In this document: one piece after another, positions 30,624 to 40,097 of the stretch
Layout: each line of letters starts with the position of its first letter
How positions within the stretch are numbered: position 1 is the stretch's first letter
DNA from: Orientallactaga sibirica
Taxonomy: Eukaryota > Chordata > Mammalia > Rodentia > Dipodidae
Assembly (NCBI GenBank): GCA_036365145.1
Contig: JAEOAD010000013.1
Span: 43,031,001 to 43,095,000 of the forward strand
Reading direction: 5' to 3'
Length of the DNA stretch: 64,000 bases
Notes under the pieces: model-generated
Databases searched by the model: none
What the model saw: the letters and a program-made list of their open reading frames with translations, nothing else
Told to the model about the DNA's origin: nothing
Program-made: the position numbers and the translations under genes

Positions 30624-30716
30624 ATTGTATTCCAGTGTTAGTTGCTATTGCAATTGTAGACTAGGTGTTTATTTGAAAGAGAAAAATCTTGATTATAACA
30701 ATAAAACCATACTTAA

Positions 30717-30893
30717 TGCCGGGTGTGGTGGCGCATGCCTTTAATCCCAGCACTTGGGAGGCAGAGGTAGGAGGATCATGGTGAGTTCCAGGCCAGCCTG
30801 AGAATACAGAGTGAATTCCAGGTCAGCCTGGGCTAGAGTGAGACCCTACTGTGAAAAAAACCAAACCAAAACAAAACAAAAACAGCAACAAAG
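30717..30893 (+). mobile_element. B1 SINE
   Basis: Near-consensus start 'gccgggtgtggtggcgcatg'; tail (AAAAC)n. Confidence 0.95.
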
Positions 30894-31067
30894 ACCATAT
30901 TTAAGAAGAAACAGTAGTTTTGAAATTTCATTTTTTTCTTTTAAATTTTTTACTTATTATCTACCTCTTATTTCTTTGCCTGAAATGTTCTTTGCCTGAG
31001 TCACTTGTCATGTTGGTAGTGTTGGGATAGGCAAGGAGTTAGGGAAATTGGGAGAAGAGGCAGTTTA

Positions 31068-31287
31068 TTATTGTTTTTTATTTTAAAAGTATTTATTTAT
31101 TTGAGGAAGAGAAAAAGAGGCAAAGAGAGAGAAAGACCAGGCACACCAAGGCCTCTAGCCACTGCAAATGAACTCCACATGAATGTGTCGCCCTGTGCAT
31201 CTGGCTTTTTGTGGGTACTGGGGAATCGAACCTCAGTCATTAGGCTCTGAAGGCAAGTGCCTTACACTGGGCAATCTCTCCAGCCCC
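31068..31287 (-). mobile_element. tRNA-derived SINE (B2-like)
   Basis: Complement; a few bases lost near the head ('cttacactgggcaatctctcc'). Confidence 0.92.
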
Positions 31288-31354
31288 CTGAAATTAACAA
31301 TTTTTATTTTTATTTCCTTTCTTCCTTCTTTTCTTTTCTCTTTTTCATTTTTTT

Positions 31355-31497
31355 TTCTTTTTTGGTTTTTCATGATAGGGTCTCAGACTGACCTGGAATT
31401 CACTATGTAGTCTCAGGCCAGTCTCAAACGCATAGTGATTCTCCTACAGCAGCCTCCCAAGTGCTGGGATTAAAGGCGTGTGCCACCACACCTGCCA
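31355..31497 (-). mobile_element. B1 SINE with small deletion
   Basis: Lacks the 'cactctagctcaggc' part ('gggtctcagactgacctgg'); preceded by a CT-rich tail. 'aacaatttt' flanks both sides (31296 and 31496). Confidence 0.92.
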
Positions 31498-31800
31498 ACA
31501 ATTTTCTTTAAAACACAAAGTACCATTTTTTTACATAAACTCTTATTCCATCAAACTGCATAAAACTCTCCTTCATTTTCATCCAAAAAGAGACTATTTC
31601 CTCAGGATGAACATGGTAACTGGTGGTGTTTGTTTGCTAGACACAAGAATGAGCCTCTGCAGTCTGGAAGATTAGTATCTCTCATCATGGAAGTAGCTTC
31701 ATGGGTAATTCTACAGCAATAAAGGCACATTTCCTTAGCAAAAGCAGTTCATTTCACCAAATGCAAACTTTCTGAATTCTTTTGGCTAGTTTTAGTTGAT
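31498..31800. other. unassigned, repeat-poor
   Basis: No SINE signature; 'atgaacatggtaactggtgg' and neighbours not recognised. Confidence 0.4.
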
Positions 31801-31815
31801 CAATTTCATTTTCTT

Positions 31816-32030
31816 GAGAGCTTGTTTGGAGCTTCTAACGGGAGCACAGCTACTCGTATACCCTTGACCAAAGACCTGTCCTCCTCTATTCGGGGAAGGT
31901 CGTCCTCTTTGACCGACACACATGGAGTGGTGAGGGAGGAAGGGGACACCTGCCTAGCCAGCCAGATGAGCTGAATCAACCCTGGCGATCAATGGGGTGA
32001 CAGATGTCACAGCCTGATCGCCCTTACATC
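31816..32030 (-). pseudogene. RN7SK: 7SK RNA retropseudogene, 3' truncated
   Basis: The minus strand begins at 32030 with the 7SK 5' end ('gatgtaagggcgatcaggct'), continues through 'ctgtcaccccattgatcgcc' and 'ggctggctaggcaggtgtcc', and stops at 'aaacaagctctc' (31816), roughly three quarters of the 331-nt RNA. 7SK is a Pol III nuclear RNA that holds P-TEFb inactive with HEXIM and LARP7. About 20 bases are missing after 'ccatgtgtg', and several C-to-T changes are present. An exact 15-bp duplication 'caatttcattttctt' (31801-31815 and 32031-32045) bounds it, and there is no A tail. A dead copy, not the functional gene. Confidence 0.95.
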
Positions 32031-32066
32031 CAATTTCATTTTCTTAGTAACATTTAAAAGGTTGTT

Positions 32067-32278
32067 CAGGGCTGGAGAGATGGCTTAGCAGTTAAGGCAC
32101 TTGCCTGTGCAGCCTAAGGACAGAGGTTGGACTCTCCAGTACCCATGTAAGCCAGATACACAAGGTGGTACATGCATCTAGGAGTTCAGCTTTGCAGTGG
32201 CTAGAGGTCCTGGTGTGCTCATTCTTTCTCTCTCTGATCTTCCCTCCCCATCTCAATTAAATAAATAAAATATTTTTT
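32067..32278 (+). mobile_element. tRNA-derived SINE (B2-like)
   Basis: Head 'gggctggagagatggcttag'; small insertion 'ctaggagttcagctttgcag'. Confidence 0.93.
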
Positions 32279-32342
32279 TTATAAAAGGATGTTCAATTTG
32301 TTATTGCCCCAATTTCTTGTTGCTGTTGAGGAGATAATTTTT

Positions 32343-32477
32343 TTTTTTTCGAAGTAGGGTCTTGCTCCAGCCCAAGCTGACCTCGAACTACTCTCAGGCT
32401 GGCCTTGAACTGACAGCAATCCTTTTACCTCAGCCTCACTAGTGCTGGGATTAAAGGCGTGTATCACCACACCCGGC
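32343..32477 (-). mobile_element. B1 SINE with exact target duplication
   Basis: 'tgaggagataattttt' at 32327-32342 and 32478-32493. The left edge of the following tandem duplication lies inside this B1 at 32398. Confidence 0.94.
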
Positions 32478-32508
32478 TGAGGAGATAATTTTTATATTCG
32501 AGAATATG

Positions 32509-32702
32509 GGCGGGAGAAATGACTTAGTGGTTAAGGTGCTTGCCTGCAAAGCCAATTCCCCAGGACTTACGTAAGCCACATATGCAAGGTGGCACATGCA
32601 TCTGGATTTGTTTGCAGCAGCTGGAGGCCCCGGCGTGCGCATCCTCTCTCTCTCTCTCTCTTCTCTCTCTCAAATAAATAAATAAAAACAAAATATTTTT
32701 TA
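32509..32702 (+). mobile_element. tRNA-derived SINE with body deletion
   Basis: 'gcaaagccaattccccagg' lacks about 20 bases including the B-box half, so probably transcriptionally dead. Confidence 0.9.
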
Positions 32703-32727
32703 AAAATATAAAAAAATATATAATTGT

Positions 32728-32892
32728 GGGGCTGAAGAGATGGCATAGTGGTTAAAGGAACTTGCTTGCAAAGCCTGATGGCCTGGATTCAGTTCTCCAG
32801 TACCCACATAAAGCCAAACACACAACATGGCTCATGTGTTTGGAGTTCTTTTGTGGTTGCAGGAGGCCCCAGTGAGCCCATTCTCTCTTTCT
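32728..32892 (+). mobile_element. tRNA-derived SINE, tail interrupted
   Basis: Body ends 'cccattctctctttct' (32877-32892), which is repeated at 33176-33191 after the inserted SINE; remaining tail to about 33210. Confidence 0.92.
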
Positions 32893-33175
32893 TTCTTTTT
32901 TTAAAAATCTTTAAAATTATTTTATTTATTTTTGGAGAGAGACACAGAGAGAGACAGACAGAGAGGGAGGGAGAGGGAGACTAGATAGAGATGGGCATGC
33001 CAGCAGTCTCTCAGCTGCTGCGAGCGAAATCCAGATATGTGCGCCCCCTTGTGGGCAAGTGCGGCATTGCACCCTTGCGTCACTTTGCATCTGGTTAAAC
33101 GTGGGACCTGGAGATTGGAACCGGGTTCTTAGGCTTGCAGGCAGGCGCCTTAACCTCTAAGCCATCTCTCCAGCC
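32893..33175 (-). mobile_element. tRNA-derived SINE, long subtype, nested
   Basis: Complement with the long-subtype block ('gtgcggcattgcacccttgc'). Exact 16-bp duplication of the host SINE sequence. Confidence 0.94.
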
Positions 33176-33384
33176 CCCATTCTCTCTTTCTAACAAAGTA
33201 TTTTAAAAAGAATGTAATTGTAACAACAGTGATATACTTTCCCTCCTTTTGAGACTGGTTCTCATATAGCCCAGGTTGGCTTCAATTTGCTGTGTAGCTG
33301 AGGATGACCTTGAACTTTTGATCTTCCTGCCTTCACCTCCTGAGTGCTGAGATTACAGGCATGAGTCACCACACCTGGACTTTT

Positions 33385-33543
33385 GTTTTGTTTTTGTTTT
33401 TGATTTTCAAGGTAGGGTCTCACTCTAGCCCAGGCTGACCTGGAATTCACAATGTAGTCTCAGGTGGCCTTGAACTCATGGCGATCCTCCTACCTCTGCC
33501 TCCCGAGTGCTGGGATTAAAGGCATGCGCCACCACACCCGGCT
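33385..33543 (-). mobile_element. B1 SINE nested in B4
   Basis: Near consensus; bounded by the first two 'cacacctggactttt' copies. Confidence 0.95.
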
Positions 33544-33558
33544 CACACCTGGACTTTT

Positions 33559-33795
33559 TTTTTTTTTTTTTTGCAGTTATTTTAAATGTTTTTATTTATT
33601 CTCATTTGTATTTATTTATTTATTAGAGACAGGGAAAGAGAGAGAGGGAGAGTGAGAATGAGTGCGCCAGGGCCTCTAGTCACTGCAAACGAACTCCAGA
33701 TGTGTGTGTGCCCCCTTGTGACCTGGAGAATCGAACTGGGATCCTTAGGCTTCACAGCAGGCAAGCACCTTAACTGCTAAGCCATCTCTCCAGCC
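33559..33795 (-). mobile_element. tRNA-derived SINE nested in B4
   Basis: Bounded by the second and third 'cacacctggactttt' copies; missing about 20 bases ('cccccttgtgacctgg'). Confidence 0.94.
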
Positions 33796-33892
33796 CACAC
33801 CTGGACTTTTATGCAATGATAGTGATTGGAACCAGTGCTTAGTGTATGCTAAACGAGCACTCTACCATCTGAGCTACATTCCCAGCTTCTAT

Positions 33893-34028
33893 TTAGGGAT
33901 AGGGTCTCACTCTGTAGCCTGTGCTAGCCTGGAATTCACCATGTAGCCCATGATGATCTCAAACTCATGGCAATCCTGCTTTAGTCTCCACATGCTGGGA
34001 TTACAGGTGTGAACTGCCATGCCTGGCT
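33893..34028 (-). mobile_element. old B1-like SINE
   Basis: 'tagggatagggtctcactct' to 'actgccatgcctggc'; older type with 'gtagcccatgatgatctc'. Confidence 0.75.
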
Positions 34029-34029
34029 T

Positions 34030-34043
34030 TAAAAAAAATATTT

Positions 34044-34095
<52 letters not shown>

Positions 34096-34277
34096 GAGAG
34101 AGAGAGAGCAAAAGAAGCAGATATAGAATAGGCATGCCAGGGCCTCTAGCCACTACAAACAAACTCCAGACACATGTGCCACTATGTGCATCTGGTTTAC
34201 ATGGGTACTGGGGAATCAAACTTGGGTCTTCAGGCTTCATAGGCAAGCACCTGAACCACTAAGCCATCTCTCCAGCA
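34030..34277 (-). mobile_element. tRNA-derived SINE with (TTTA)n
   Basis: Tail of about 13 TTTA units at 34044-34094. Confidence 0.94.
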
Positions 34278-34283
34278 CCCCCC

Positions 34284-34320
34284 ATTTTTGAGACAAGGTC
34301 CCATGTAGCCCAGGCTGACC
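34284..34320 (-). mobile_element. B1 fragment
   Basis: 'ttgagacaaggtcccatgta' only. Confidence 0.5.
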
Positions 34321-34495
34321 TTTTAAATTTATTCTTTATGTGTATGTGGCTTTTATGCTGAATTTGTAAATATAGAACTCATGGATAAGAAAGACCATAT
34401 TTTTCTTTCTGTTCCTGGCTTCATTAGCTAGGATAATGTCCTTGCAGTTCATCCATGTTGCTGAAAATAAGTTACTTCTTTCAGAATATTCCACT
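34321..34495 (-). mobile_element. old L1 3' ORF2 fragment
   Basis: 'aatgtccttgcagttcatccatgttgctg' region is the complement of the conserved end of L1 ORF2; diverged. Confidence 0.65.
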
Positions 34496-34560
34496 GTGAG
34501 TTTGAGTCCAGCCTGAGACTATACAAAGTCAGTTTGAGTTCCAGGTCAGCCTGTGGCTAG
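34496..34560 (+). mobile_element. B1 fragment at duplication junction
   Basis: 'gtgagtttgagtccagcctg' to 'cagcctgtggctag', cut by the tandem junction; the intact version is 36650-36743. Confidence 0.85.
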
Positions 34561-36203
34561 GCTGGCCTTGAACTGACAGCAATCCTTTTACCTCAGCCTC
34601 ACTAGTGCTGGGATTGGCGTGTATCACCACACCCGGCTGAGGAGATAATTTTTATATTCGAGAATATGGGCGGGAGAAATGACTTAGTGGTTAAGGTGCT
34701 TGCCTGCAAAGCCAATTCCCCAGGACTTACGTAAGCCACATATGCAAGGTGGCACATGCATCTGGATTTGTTTGCAGCAGCTGGAGGCCCCGGCGTGCGC
34801 ATCCTCTCTCTCTCTCTCTCTTCTCTCTCTCAAATAAATAAATAAAAACAAAATATTTTTTAAAAATATAAAAAAATATATAATTGTGGGGCTGAAGAGA
34901 TGGCATAGTGGTTAAAGGAACTTGCTTGCAAAGCCTGATGGCCTGGATTCAGTTCTCCAGTACCCACATAAAGCCAAACACACAACATGGCTCATGTGTT
35001 TGGAGTTCTTTTGTGGTTGCAGGAGGCCCCAGTGAGCCCATTCTCTCTTTCTTTCTTTTTTTAAAAATCTTTAAAATTATTTTATTTATTTTTGAGAGAG
35101 ACACAGAGAGAGACAGACAGAGAGGGAGGGAGAGGGAGACTAGATAGAGATGGGCATGCCAGCAGTCTCTCAGCTGCTGGCGGCGAAATCCAGATATGTG
35201 CGCCCCCTTGTGGGCAAGTGCGGCATTGCAGAAGCGTCACTTTGCATCTGGTTAAACGTGGGACCTGGAGATTGGAACCGGGTTCTTAGGCTTGCAGGCA
35301 GGCGCCTTAACCTCTAAGCCATCTCTCCAGCCCCCATTCTCTCTTTCTAACAAAGTATTTTAAAAAGAATGTAATTGTAACAACAGTGATATACTTTCCC
35401 TCCTTTTGAGACTGGTTCTCATATAGCCCAGGTTGGCTTCAATTTGCTGTGTAGCTGAGGATGACCTTGAACTTTTGATCTTCCTGCCTTCACCTCCTGA
35501 GTGCTGAGATTACAGGCATGAGTCACCACACCTGGACTTTTGTTTTGTTTTTGTTTTTGATTTTCAAGGTAGGGTCTCACTCTAGCCCAGGCTGACCTGG
35601 AATTCACAATGTAGTCTCAGGTGGCCTTGAACTCATGGCGATCCTCCTACCTCTGCCTCCCGAGTGCTGGGATTAAAGGCATGCGCCACCACACCCGGCT
35701 CACACCTGGACTTTTTTTTTTTTTTTTTTGCAGTTATTTTAAATGTTTTTATTTATTCTCATTTGTATTTATTTATTTATTAGAGACAGGGAAAAGAGAG
35801 AGGGAGAGTGAGAATGAGTGCGCCAGGGCCTCTAGTCACTGCAAACGAACTCCAGATGTGTGTGTGCCCCCTTGTGACCTGGAGAATCGAACTGGGATCC
35901 TTAGGCTTCACAGCAGGCAAGCACCTTAACTGCTAAGCCATCTCTCCAGCCCACACCTGGACTTTTATGCAATGATAGTGATTGGAACCAGTGCTTAGTG
36001 TATGCTAAACGAGCACTCTACCATCTGAGCTACATTCCCAGCTTCTATTTAGGGATAGGGTCTCACTCTGTAGCCTGTGCTAGCCTGGAATTCACCATGT
36101 AGCCCATGATGATCTCAAACTCATGGCAATCCTGCTTTAGTCTCCACATGCTGGGATTACAGGTGTGAACTGCCATGCCTGGCTTTAAAAAAAAAATATT
36201 TTT

Positions 36204-36251
<48 letters not shown>

Positions 36252-36712
36252 GAGAGAGAGCAAAAGAAGCAGATATAGAATAGGCATGCCAGGGCCTCTA
36301 GCCACTACAAACAAACTCCAGACACATGTGCCACTATGTGCATCTGGTTTACATGGGTACTGGGGAATCAAACTTGGGTCTTCAGGCTTCATAGGCAAGC
36401 ACCTGAACCACTAAGCCATCTCTCCAGCACCCCCCATTTTTGAGACAAGGTCCCATGTAGCCCAGGCTGACCTTTTAAATTTATTCTTTATGTGTATGTG
36501 GCTTTTATGCTGAATTTGTAAATATAGAACTCATGGATAAGAAAGACCATATTTTTCTTTCTGTTCCTGGCTTCATTAGCTAGGATAATGTCCTTGCAGT
36601 TCATCCATGTTGCTGAAAATAAGTTACTTCTTTCAGAATATTCCACTGTGAGTTTGAGTCCAGCCTGAGACTATACAAAGTCAGTTTGAGTTCCAGGTCA
36701 GCCTGTGGCTAG
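34561..36712. repeat. tandem duplication 1, copy 2 (2,152 bp)
   Basis: Contents repeat copy 1: B1 fragment 34561-34637, tSINEs at 34668-34862 (+), 34887-35051 (+) and 35052-35332 (-, long subtype), split B4 35406-36048 with B1 35543-35700 and tSINE 35715-35952, old B1 36050-36184, tSINE 36186-36433 with (TTTA)n, L1 piece 36474-36650. Differences from copy 1 are a missing AAA near 34616, two clustered changes near 35180 and 35230, and homopolymer or microsatellite lengths. Confidence 0.97.
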
Positions 36713-36743
36713 AGTGAGACCCTACCTCAAAAACACCAACAAA
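36650..36743 (+). mobile_element. B1 SINE, 5' truncated
   Basis: Starts at the 'gtgagtttgag' middle; complete 3' end 'gtgagaccctacctcaaaaa'. Confidence 0.88.
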
Positions 36744-36950
36744 GGGCTGGAGAGATGGCTTAGCGGTTAAAGTGCATGCCTGTGAAGCCTAAGGACCCCA
36801 GTTTGAATCTCCATGTCCCACGTAAGCCAGATGCACATGGTGGTGCATTCGTCTGGAGTTTGTTTGCAGTGGCTGAAGGCCCTGGTGTGCCCATTCTCCC
36901 TCTCTCTCTCTCTCTCTGTCTCTAATAAATAAATAAATAAAAATAAAATA
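36744..36950 (+). mobile_element. tRNA-derived SINE (B2-like)
   Basis: 'gggctggagagatggcttag' head; 'caccaacaaa' flanks both sides. Confidence 0.94.
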
Positions 36951-37037
36951 TTTTATTTTTACAAAAAAGATTAAATAAAAACCACCAACAAAAAAAGAGA
37001 GAAAGAAAAAAAGCAAGATAGAAAACAAATAACAAAG

Positions 37038-37152
37038 CCAGCATGGTGGCACATGCCTTTAATCCCAGTACTCAGGATGCTGAGGTAGGAGGATTTCAGT
37101 GTGTTCCAGCCCAGCTTAGGCTAGAGAGAGACCCTGCCTTGGGAAAAATAAA
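37038..37152 (+). mobile_element. B1 SINE with internal deletion
   Basis: 'aggatttcagtgtgttccag' joins two B1 parts; about 30 bases missing. Confidence 0.88.
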
Positions 37153-37155
37153 ATA

Positions 37156-37530
37156 ATAAATAATAATAACAACAAATGCTCATGAGGATGTGAATGGGAA
37201 GAATCTTTACACATGGTTGGTGAGAATGTAAACTAGTCTAGCCAGTATGGAAACCAGTATGGAGGTCCCTTAGAAACTGAAAAAACTTATGACTCAGCTA
37301 CCAGTCCAGAAGACTCCAAATTAACATATCTCAGAGATACTTGCATATCAATGTTTATTGCAGACTACTCAGAATGGCTAACTTAGGGAACCAACTTAGG
37401 TGTCCAACAACAGAGACATGGATAAAGAAAATGTGATATATGCATGAGGAAGAATTATGTTCCTTGCAGGAAAATAGATGAAACTAGAGATAATTATAGT
37501 AAGTAAATTGTCAGTCTCAGAATATCATGT
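37156..37530 (+). mobile_element. old L1 ORF2 3' fragment
   Basis: Plus-strand copy of the conserved ORF2 end: 'gtgagaatgtaaactagtct', 'cttgcatatcaatgtttatt', 'gtgtccaacaacagagacat', 'ttgcaggaaaatagatgaaact'. Heavily mutated, no open frame. Confidence 0.8.
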
Positions 37531-37532
37531 TT

Positions 37533-37605
37533 GTTCCATGTGAACTCCAGGTCAGCCTGGGCTAGAGCAAGACCCTACCTTGAAAAAACAAACAAAAAAT
37601 TTTTT
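37533..37605 (+). mobile_element. B1 3' fragment
   Basis: 'gaactccaggtcagcctggg' to A tail; 5' half missing. Confidence 0.88.
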
Positions 37606-37649
37606 TAAATAGAAAAATACCTTTGTGTTTTTTCCTGGCTACTATATGT

Positions 37650-37815
37650 GAATAGCTTCCTCAACCACACCACACCACACCACGTTCCACCATGATGTAC
37701 TGCCTTGAGATAGGCCCCAAAACAACTTGGGCAATGGACTGGAACCTCTAAAACTGTGAGCCAAAATAAACCTTCTAAATAAATAAATAAAGGAACGCCA
37801 TTAACAGCTGTAACT
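37650..37815 (+). mobile_element. MaLR-type LTR, 3' part
   Basis: 'ccaccatgatgtactgcctt' and 'gtgagccaaaataaaccttc' (with AATAAA) are the R/U5 part of rodent MT/MaLR LTRs. A (CCACA)n run is at 37663-37683. Confidence 0.65.
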
Positions 37816-37837
37816 GAATTAAAAAAAAAAAAACTTT

Positions 37838-38022
37838 TATGGGCTGGAGATATTAGCAGTTAAAGGGGTTTACTTGAAAGCCTGAAAACCTGGATTCAAT
37901 TCCCTAGTACCCACATAAAGCCAGATGCACAAAGTGATGCCTGCATCTGGAGTTCTTTGTTCTTGGGCAGGAGGCCTTGATGCAGCCATTCTCTGTCTCT
38001 CCTTGCAAATTAATAATTAAAA
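37838..38022 (+). mobile_element. tRNA-derived SINE, head deleted in part
   Basis: 'gggctggagatattagcagt' lacks a few A-box bases. Confidence 0.9.
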
Positions 38023-38027
38023 AAATT

Positions 38028-38176
38028 ATTTTTGGTTTTTCATGGTGTGTCTCACTCTAGCTCAGGCTGACCTGGAATTCACTATGTAGTCTCAGGGTGG
38101 CCTTGAACTCATGGTGATCCTCTTAACTCTGCCTCCCGAGTGCTGGGATTAAAGGCATGCACCACCACACCCAGCA
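38028..38176 (-). mobile_element. B1 SINE
   Basis: Full-length complement in the tail of the preceding tSINE. Confidence 0.94.
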
Positions 38177-38401
38177 TAAATAAAAATTTTTAAACAAACA
38201 TATAATTTCCATTCTTTGATTATCTCTAGTAAATGACACTAATTTCTATTGTTAACTATATTTCAAGAACAATGTAGTGGCAGCAGTCGGAAACTATATG
38301 GTTTGGAACAGATCAGGACAATATTACTATTATATGCTATAATATACTTCTTCAGAGTTCCAAAGCAATATATATTCTCTCCAGATTAAAATCCTAGTCT
38401 A

Positions 38402-38621
38402 TGGGCTGGAGAAATGGCTTAGCGGTTAAGGCGTTTGCTGCAAAGCCAAAGGATCCCAGTTAGATTCTCCAGGTCCCACATAAGCCAGATACACGAAGGG
38501 GCACATGCATCTGGAGTTCATTTGCAGTGGCTAGAGGCCCTGGCCTCTCTCTATGTCTGCCTCTCTTCTATCTCCCTGCTTGCAAAGAAATAAATAAAAA
38601 AAATTTTTTTAAACATTAAAA
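38402..38621 (+). mobile_element. tRNA-derived SINE, cluster member 1
   Basis: Bounded by target copies 1 and 2. Confidence 0.94.
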
Positions 38622-38660
38622 ATATCCTAGTCTAAAAAAAAATTTTTTAATCCTAGTCTA

Positions 38661-38773
38661 GAAAAACAAAAACAAAAACAAGATTAAAAAATAAAAATAC
38701 AGCCTGGACCAGAGTGAAACCCTACCTCGAAAAACCAAAAAAAATAAAAAATAAAAAAAATAAAATAAAAATA
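38661..38773 (+). mobile_element. B1 3' fragment with A-rich ends, cluster member
   Basis: Only 'agcctggaccagagtgaaac...' of B1 remains, with A-rich sequence on both sides. Confidence 0.85.
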
Positions 38774-38787
38774 AAAATCCTAGTCTA

Positions 38788-38965
38788 GGGCTGAAGAGAT
38801 GGCTCAGTGGTTAAGGCATTTGCCCACAAAGCCTAATGACCCAGATTCACTTCTCCAGATGCATAAAGTGGCGCATGCATCTAGAATTCATTTGCAGTTC
38901 TGTCTCAATGTCTCTGTCTCTCTCTCTGCTTACAAAGTAATTAATTAATTAATTTATTTATTTAA
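38788..38965 (+). mobile_element. tRNA-derived SINE, cluster member
   Basis: Body shortened ('cttctccagatgcataaagtgg'); tail (ATTA)(TTTA). Confidence 0.92.
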
Positions 38966-38975
38966 AAAATCCTAG

Positions 38976-39127
38976 CGAGGCATGATGGCACACGCCTTTA
39001 GTCCCAGCACTTGGGAGGCAGAGATAGGAGGATCGCCATGAGTTTGAGGCTACTCTGAGACTACATAGTAAATTTCAGGTCAGCCTGGGCTAGAGCCAGA
39101 CCCTACCTCAAAATACAAACAAACAAA
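38976..39127 (+). mobile_element. B1 SINE, cluster member
   Basis: Full length; bounded by target copies 5 and 6. Confidence 0.93.
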
Positions 39128-39141
39128 AAAAATTCTAGCCT

Positions 39142-39289
39142 AGCCAGGCATGATGGTGGCACAATGCCTTTAATCTCTCAGGATGCTGAGGTAGGAGAAT
39201 TGCTTGGATTTGAGAATAGCCTGGGCTTCAGAGTGAGTTCCAGGTCAGCTTGGGCTGGACTGAGACCATGCCTCAAAAAAAAAAAAAAA
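39142..39289 (+). mobile_element. B1 SINE, cluster member
   Basis: Diverged full-length copy ('gcctttaatctctcaggatg'). Confidence 0.9.
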
Positions 39290-39303
39290 AAAATCCTACT
39301 CTA

Positions 39304-39629
39304 AGGGCTAAGAAGATGGCTCAGTGTTTAAAGGTTCTTGCTTATATAACCTGCCAGCCCAGAGTTCAATTCTCAAGACACCCACATAAGCCAAACACAA
39401 AAAGTAGGGCAAGCCGGGCGTGGTGGCGCACACCTTTAATCCCAGCACTCGGGAGGCAGAGGTAGGAAGATCACTGAGAGTTCGAGGCCACCCTGAGACT
39501 ATATAGTTAATTCCAGGTTAGCCTGAGCCAGAGTGAGACCCTACCTCAAAAAACCAAAAAAAAAAGTAGGGCAAACATTTGGTGTACCCATGCACACATT
39601 GCACACAAATATAAATAAATAAAAATTTT
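39304..39629 (+). mobile_element. tRNA-derived SINE, cluster member, itself interrupted
   Basis: Halves 39304-39412 and 39561-39629 around a B1. Confidence 0.9.
39413..39560 (+). mobile_element. B1 SINE nested in tSINE
   Basis: Near-consensus; exact 'aaaaagtagggcaa' at 39399-39412 and 39561-39574. Confidence 0.96.
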
Positions 39630-39659
39630 AAATCCTCGTCTATATAAAAAGCATTTCAA

Positions 39660-39845
39660 GGACTAAGGGGGTGGCTCAGTGGGCAAAGTACTTGCTGAAC
39701 AACTCTAAATACTTGAGTTCAGATCCTCAGACCCCACAAAAAACCCAGAAGCTATGGTGGACTTCCATAATCCCAGTGAGCCTACAGAGAAGAGAAACCA
39801 AGATAGGAAAATTTCCCGGAATCTTGTGAATGAAACAGTGGGTTT
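39660..39845 (+). mobile_element. B3-type SINE, 3' truncated
   Basis: 'gggggtggctcagtgggcaa' head and 'ggacttccataatcccagtg' centre. Confidence 0.6.
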
Positions 39846-39849
39846 TAAA

Positions 39850-40087
39850 AAATATATTTTTAATTAATTAATTTATTTGAGAGAGAGATACAGAAATAGG
39901 CAGGTAGATAGAGATAGAGAGAGAAAGAGAGAGAATGGGCATGCCAGGGCTTCCAGCCACTGCAAATGAACTCCAGATGCATGTGCCCCCTTGTGCATCT
40001 GGCTTTTAGGTGGGTGCTAAGGAACTGAACCTGGGTTCTTTGGCTTTTCAGGCAAGCACCTTAACCACTAAGCCATCCCTCCAGGCC
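39850..40087 (-). mobile_element. tRNA-derived SINE (B2-like)
   Basis: Complement with (GATA)/(GA) tract 39900-39935. Inserted in the B3 copy: 'ggagcagtgg' at 40089 matches 'gaaacagtgg' at 39832. Confidence 0.93.
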
Positions 40088-40097
40088 CTGGAGCAGT

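Larger units (their letters stand above)
33249..33891 (-). mobile_element. B4 SINE split by two SINEs at one site
   Basis: Old B1 half 33249-33384 and ID half 33796-33891. The target 'cacacctggactttt' occurs three times: 33370-33384, 33544-33558, 33796-33810. Confidence 0.8.
32398..34560. repeat. tandem duplication 1, copy 1 (2,163 bp)
   Basis: Directly repeated as 34561-36712. Junction at 34559-34560 shares two bases ('ag') with both parent ends. The left edge is in a minus-strand B1, the right edge in a plus-strand B1 fragment. Confidence 0.97.
38388..39642 (+). repeat. stacked-insertion cluster at target 'aaaatcctagtcta'
   Basis: Eight copies of one target: 38388, 38622, 38649, 38774, 38966 (short), 39128, 39290, 39630, each bounding an inserted plus-strand SINE or A-rich piece. 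See the findings. Confidence 0.9.

Noticed and set aside
38388..39642. CRISPR-like array (short repeats with spacers)
   Set aside because: The eight short repeats are target-site copies between SINEs of uneven length, in mammalian nuclear DNA.
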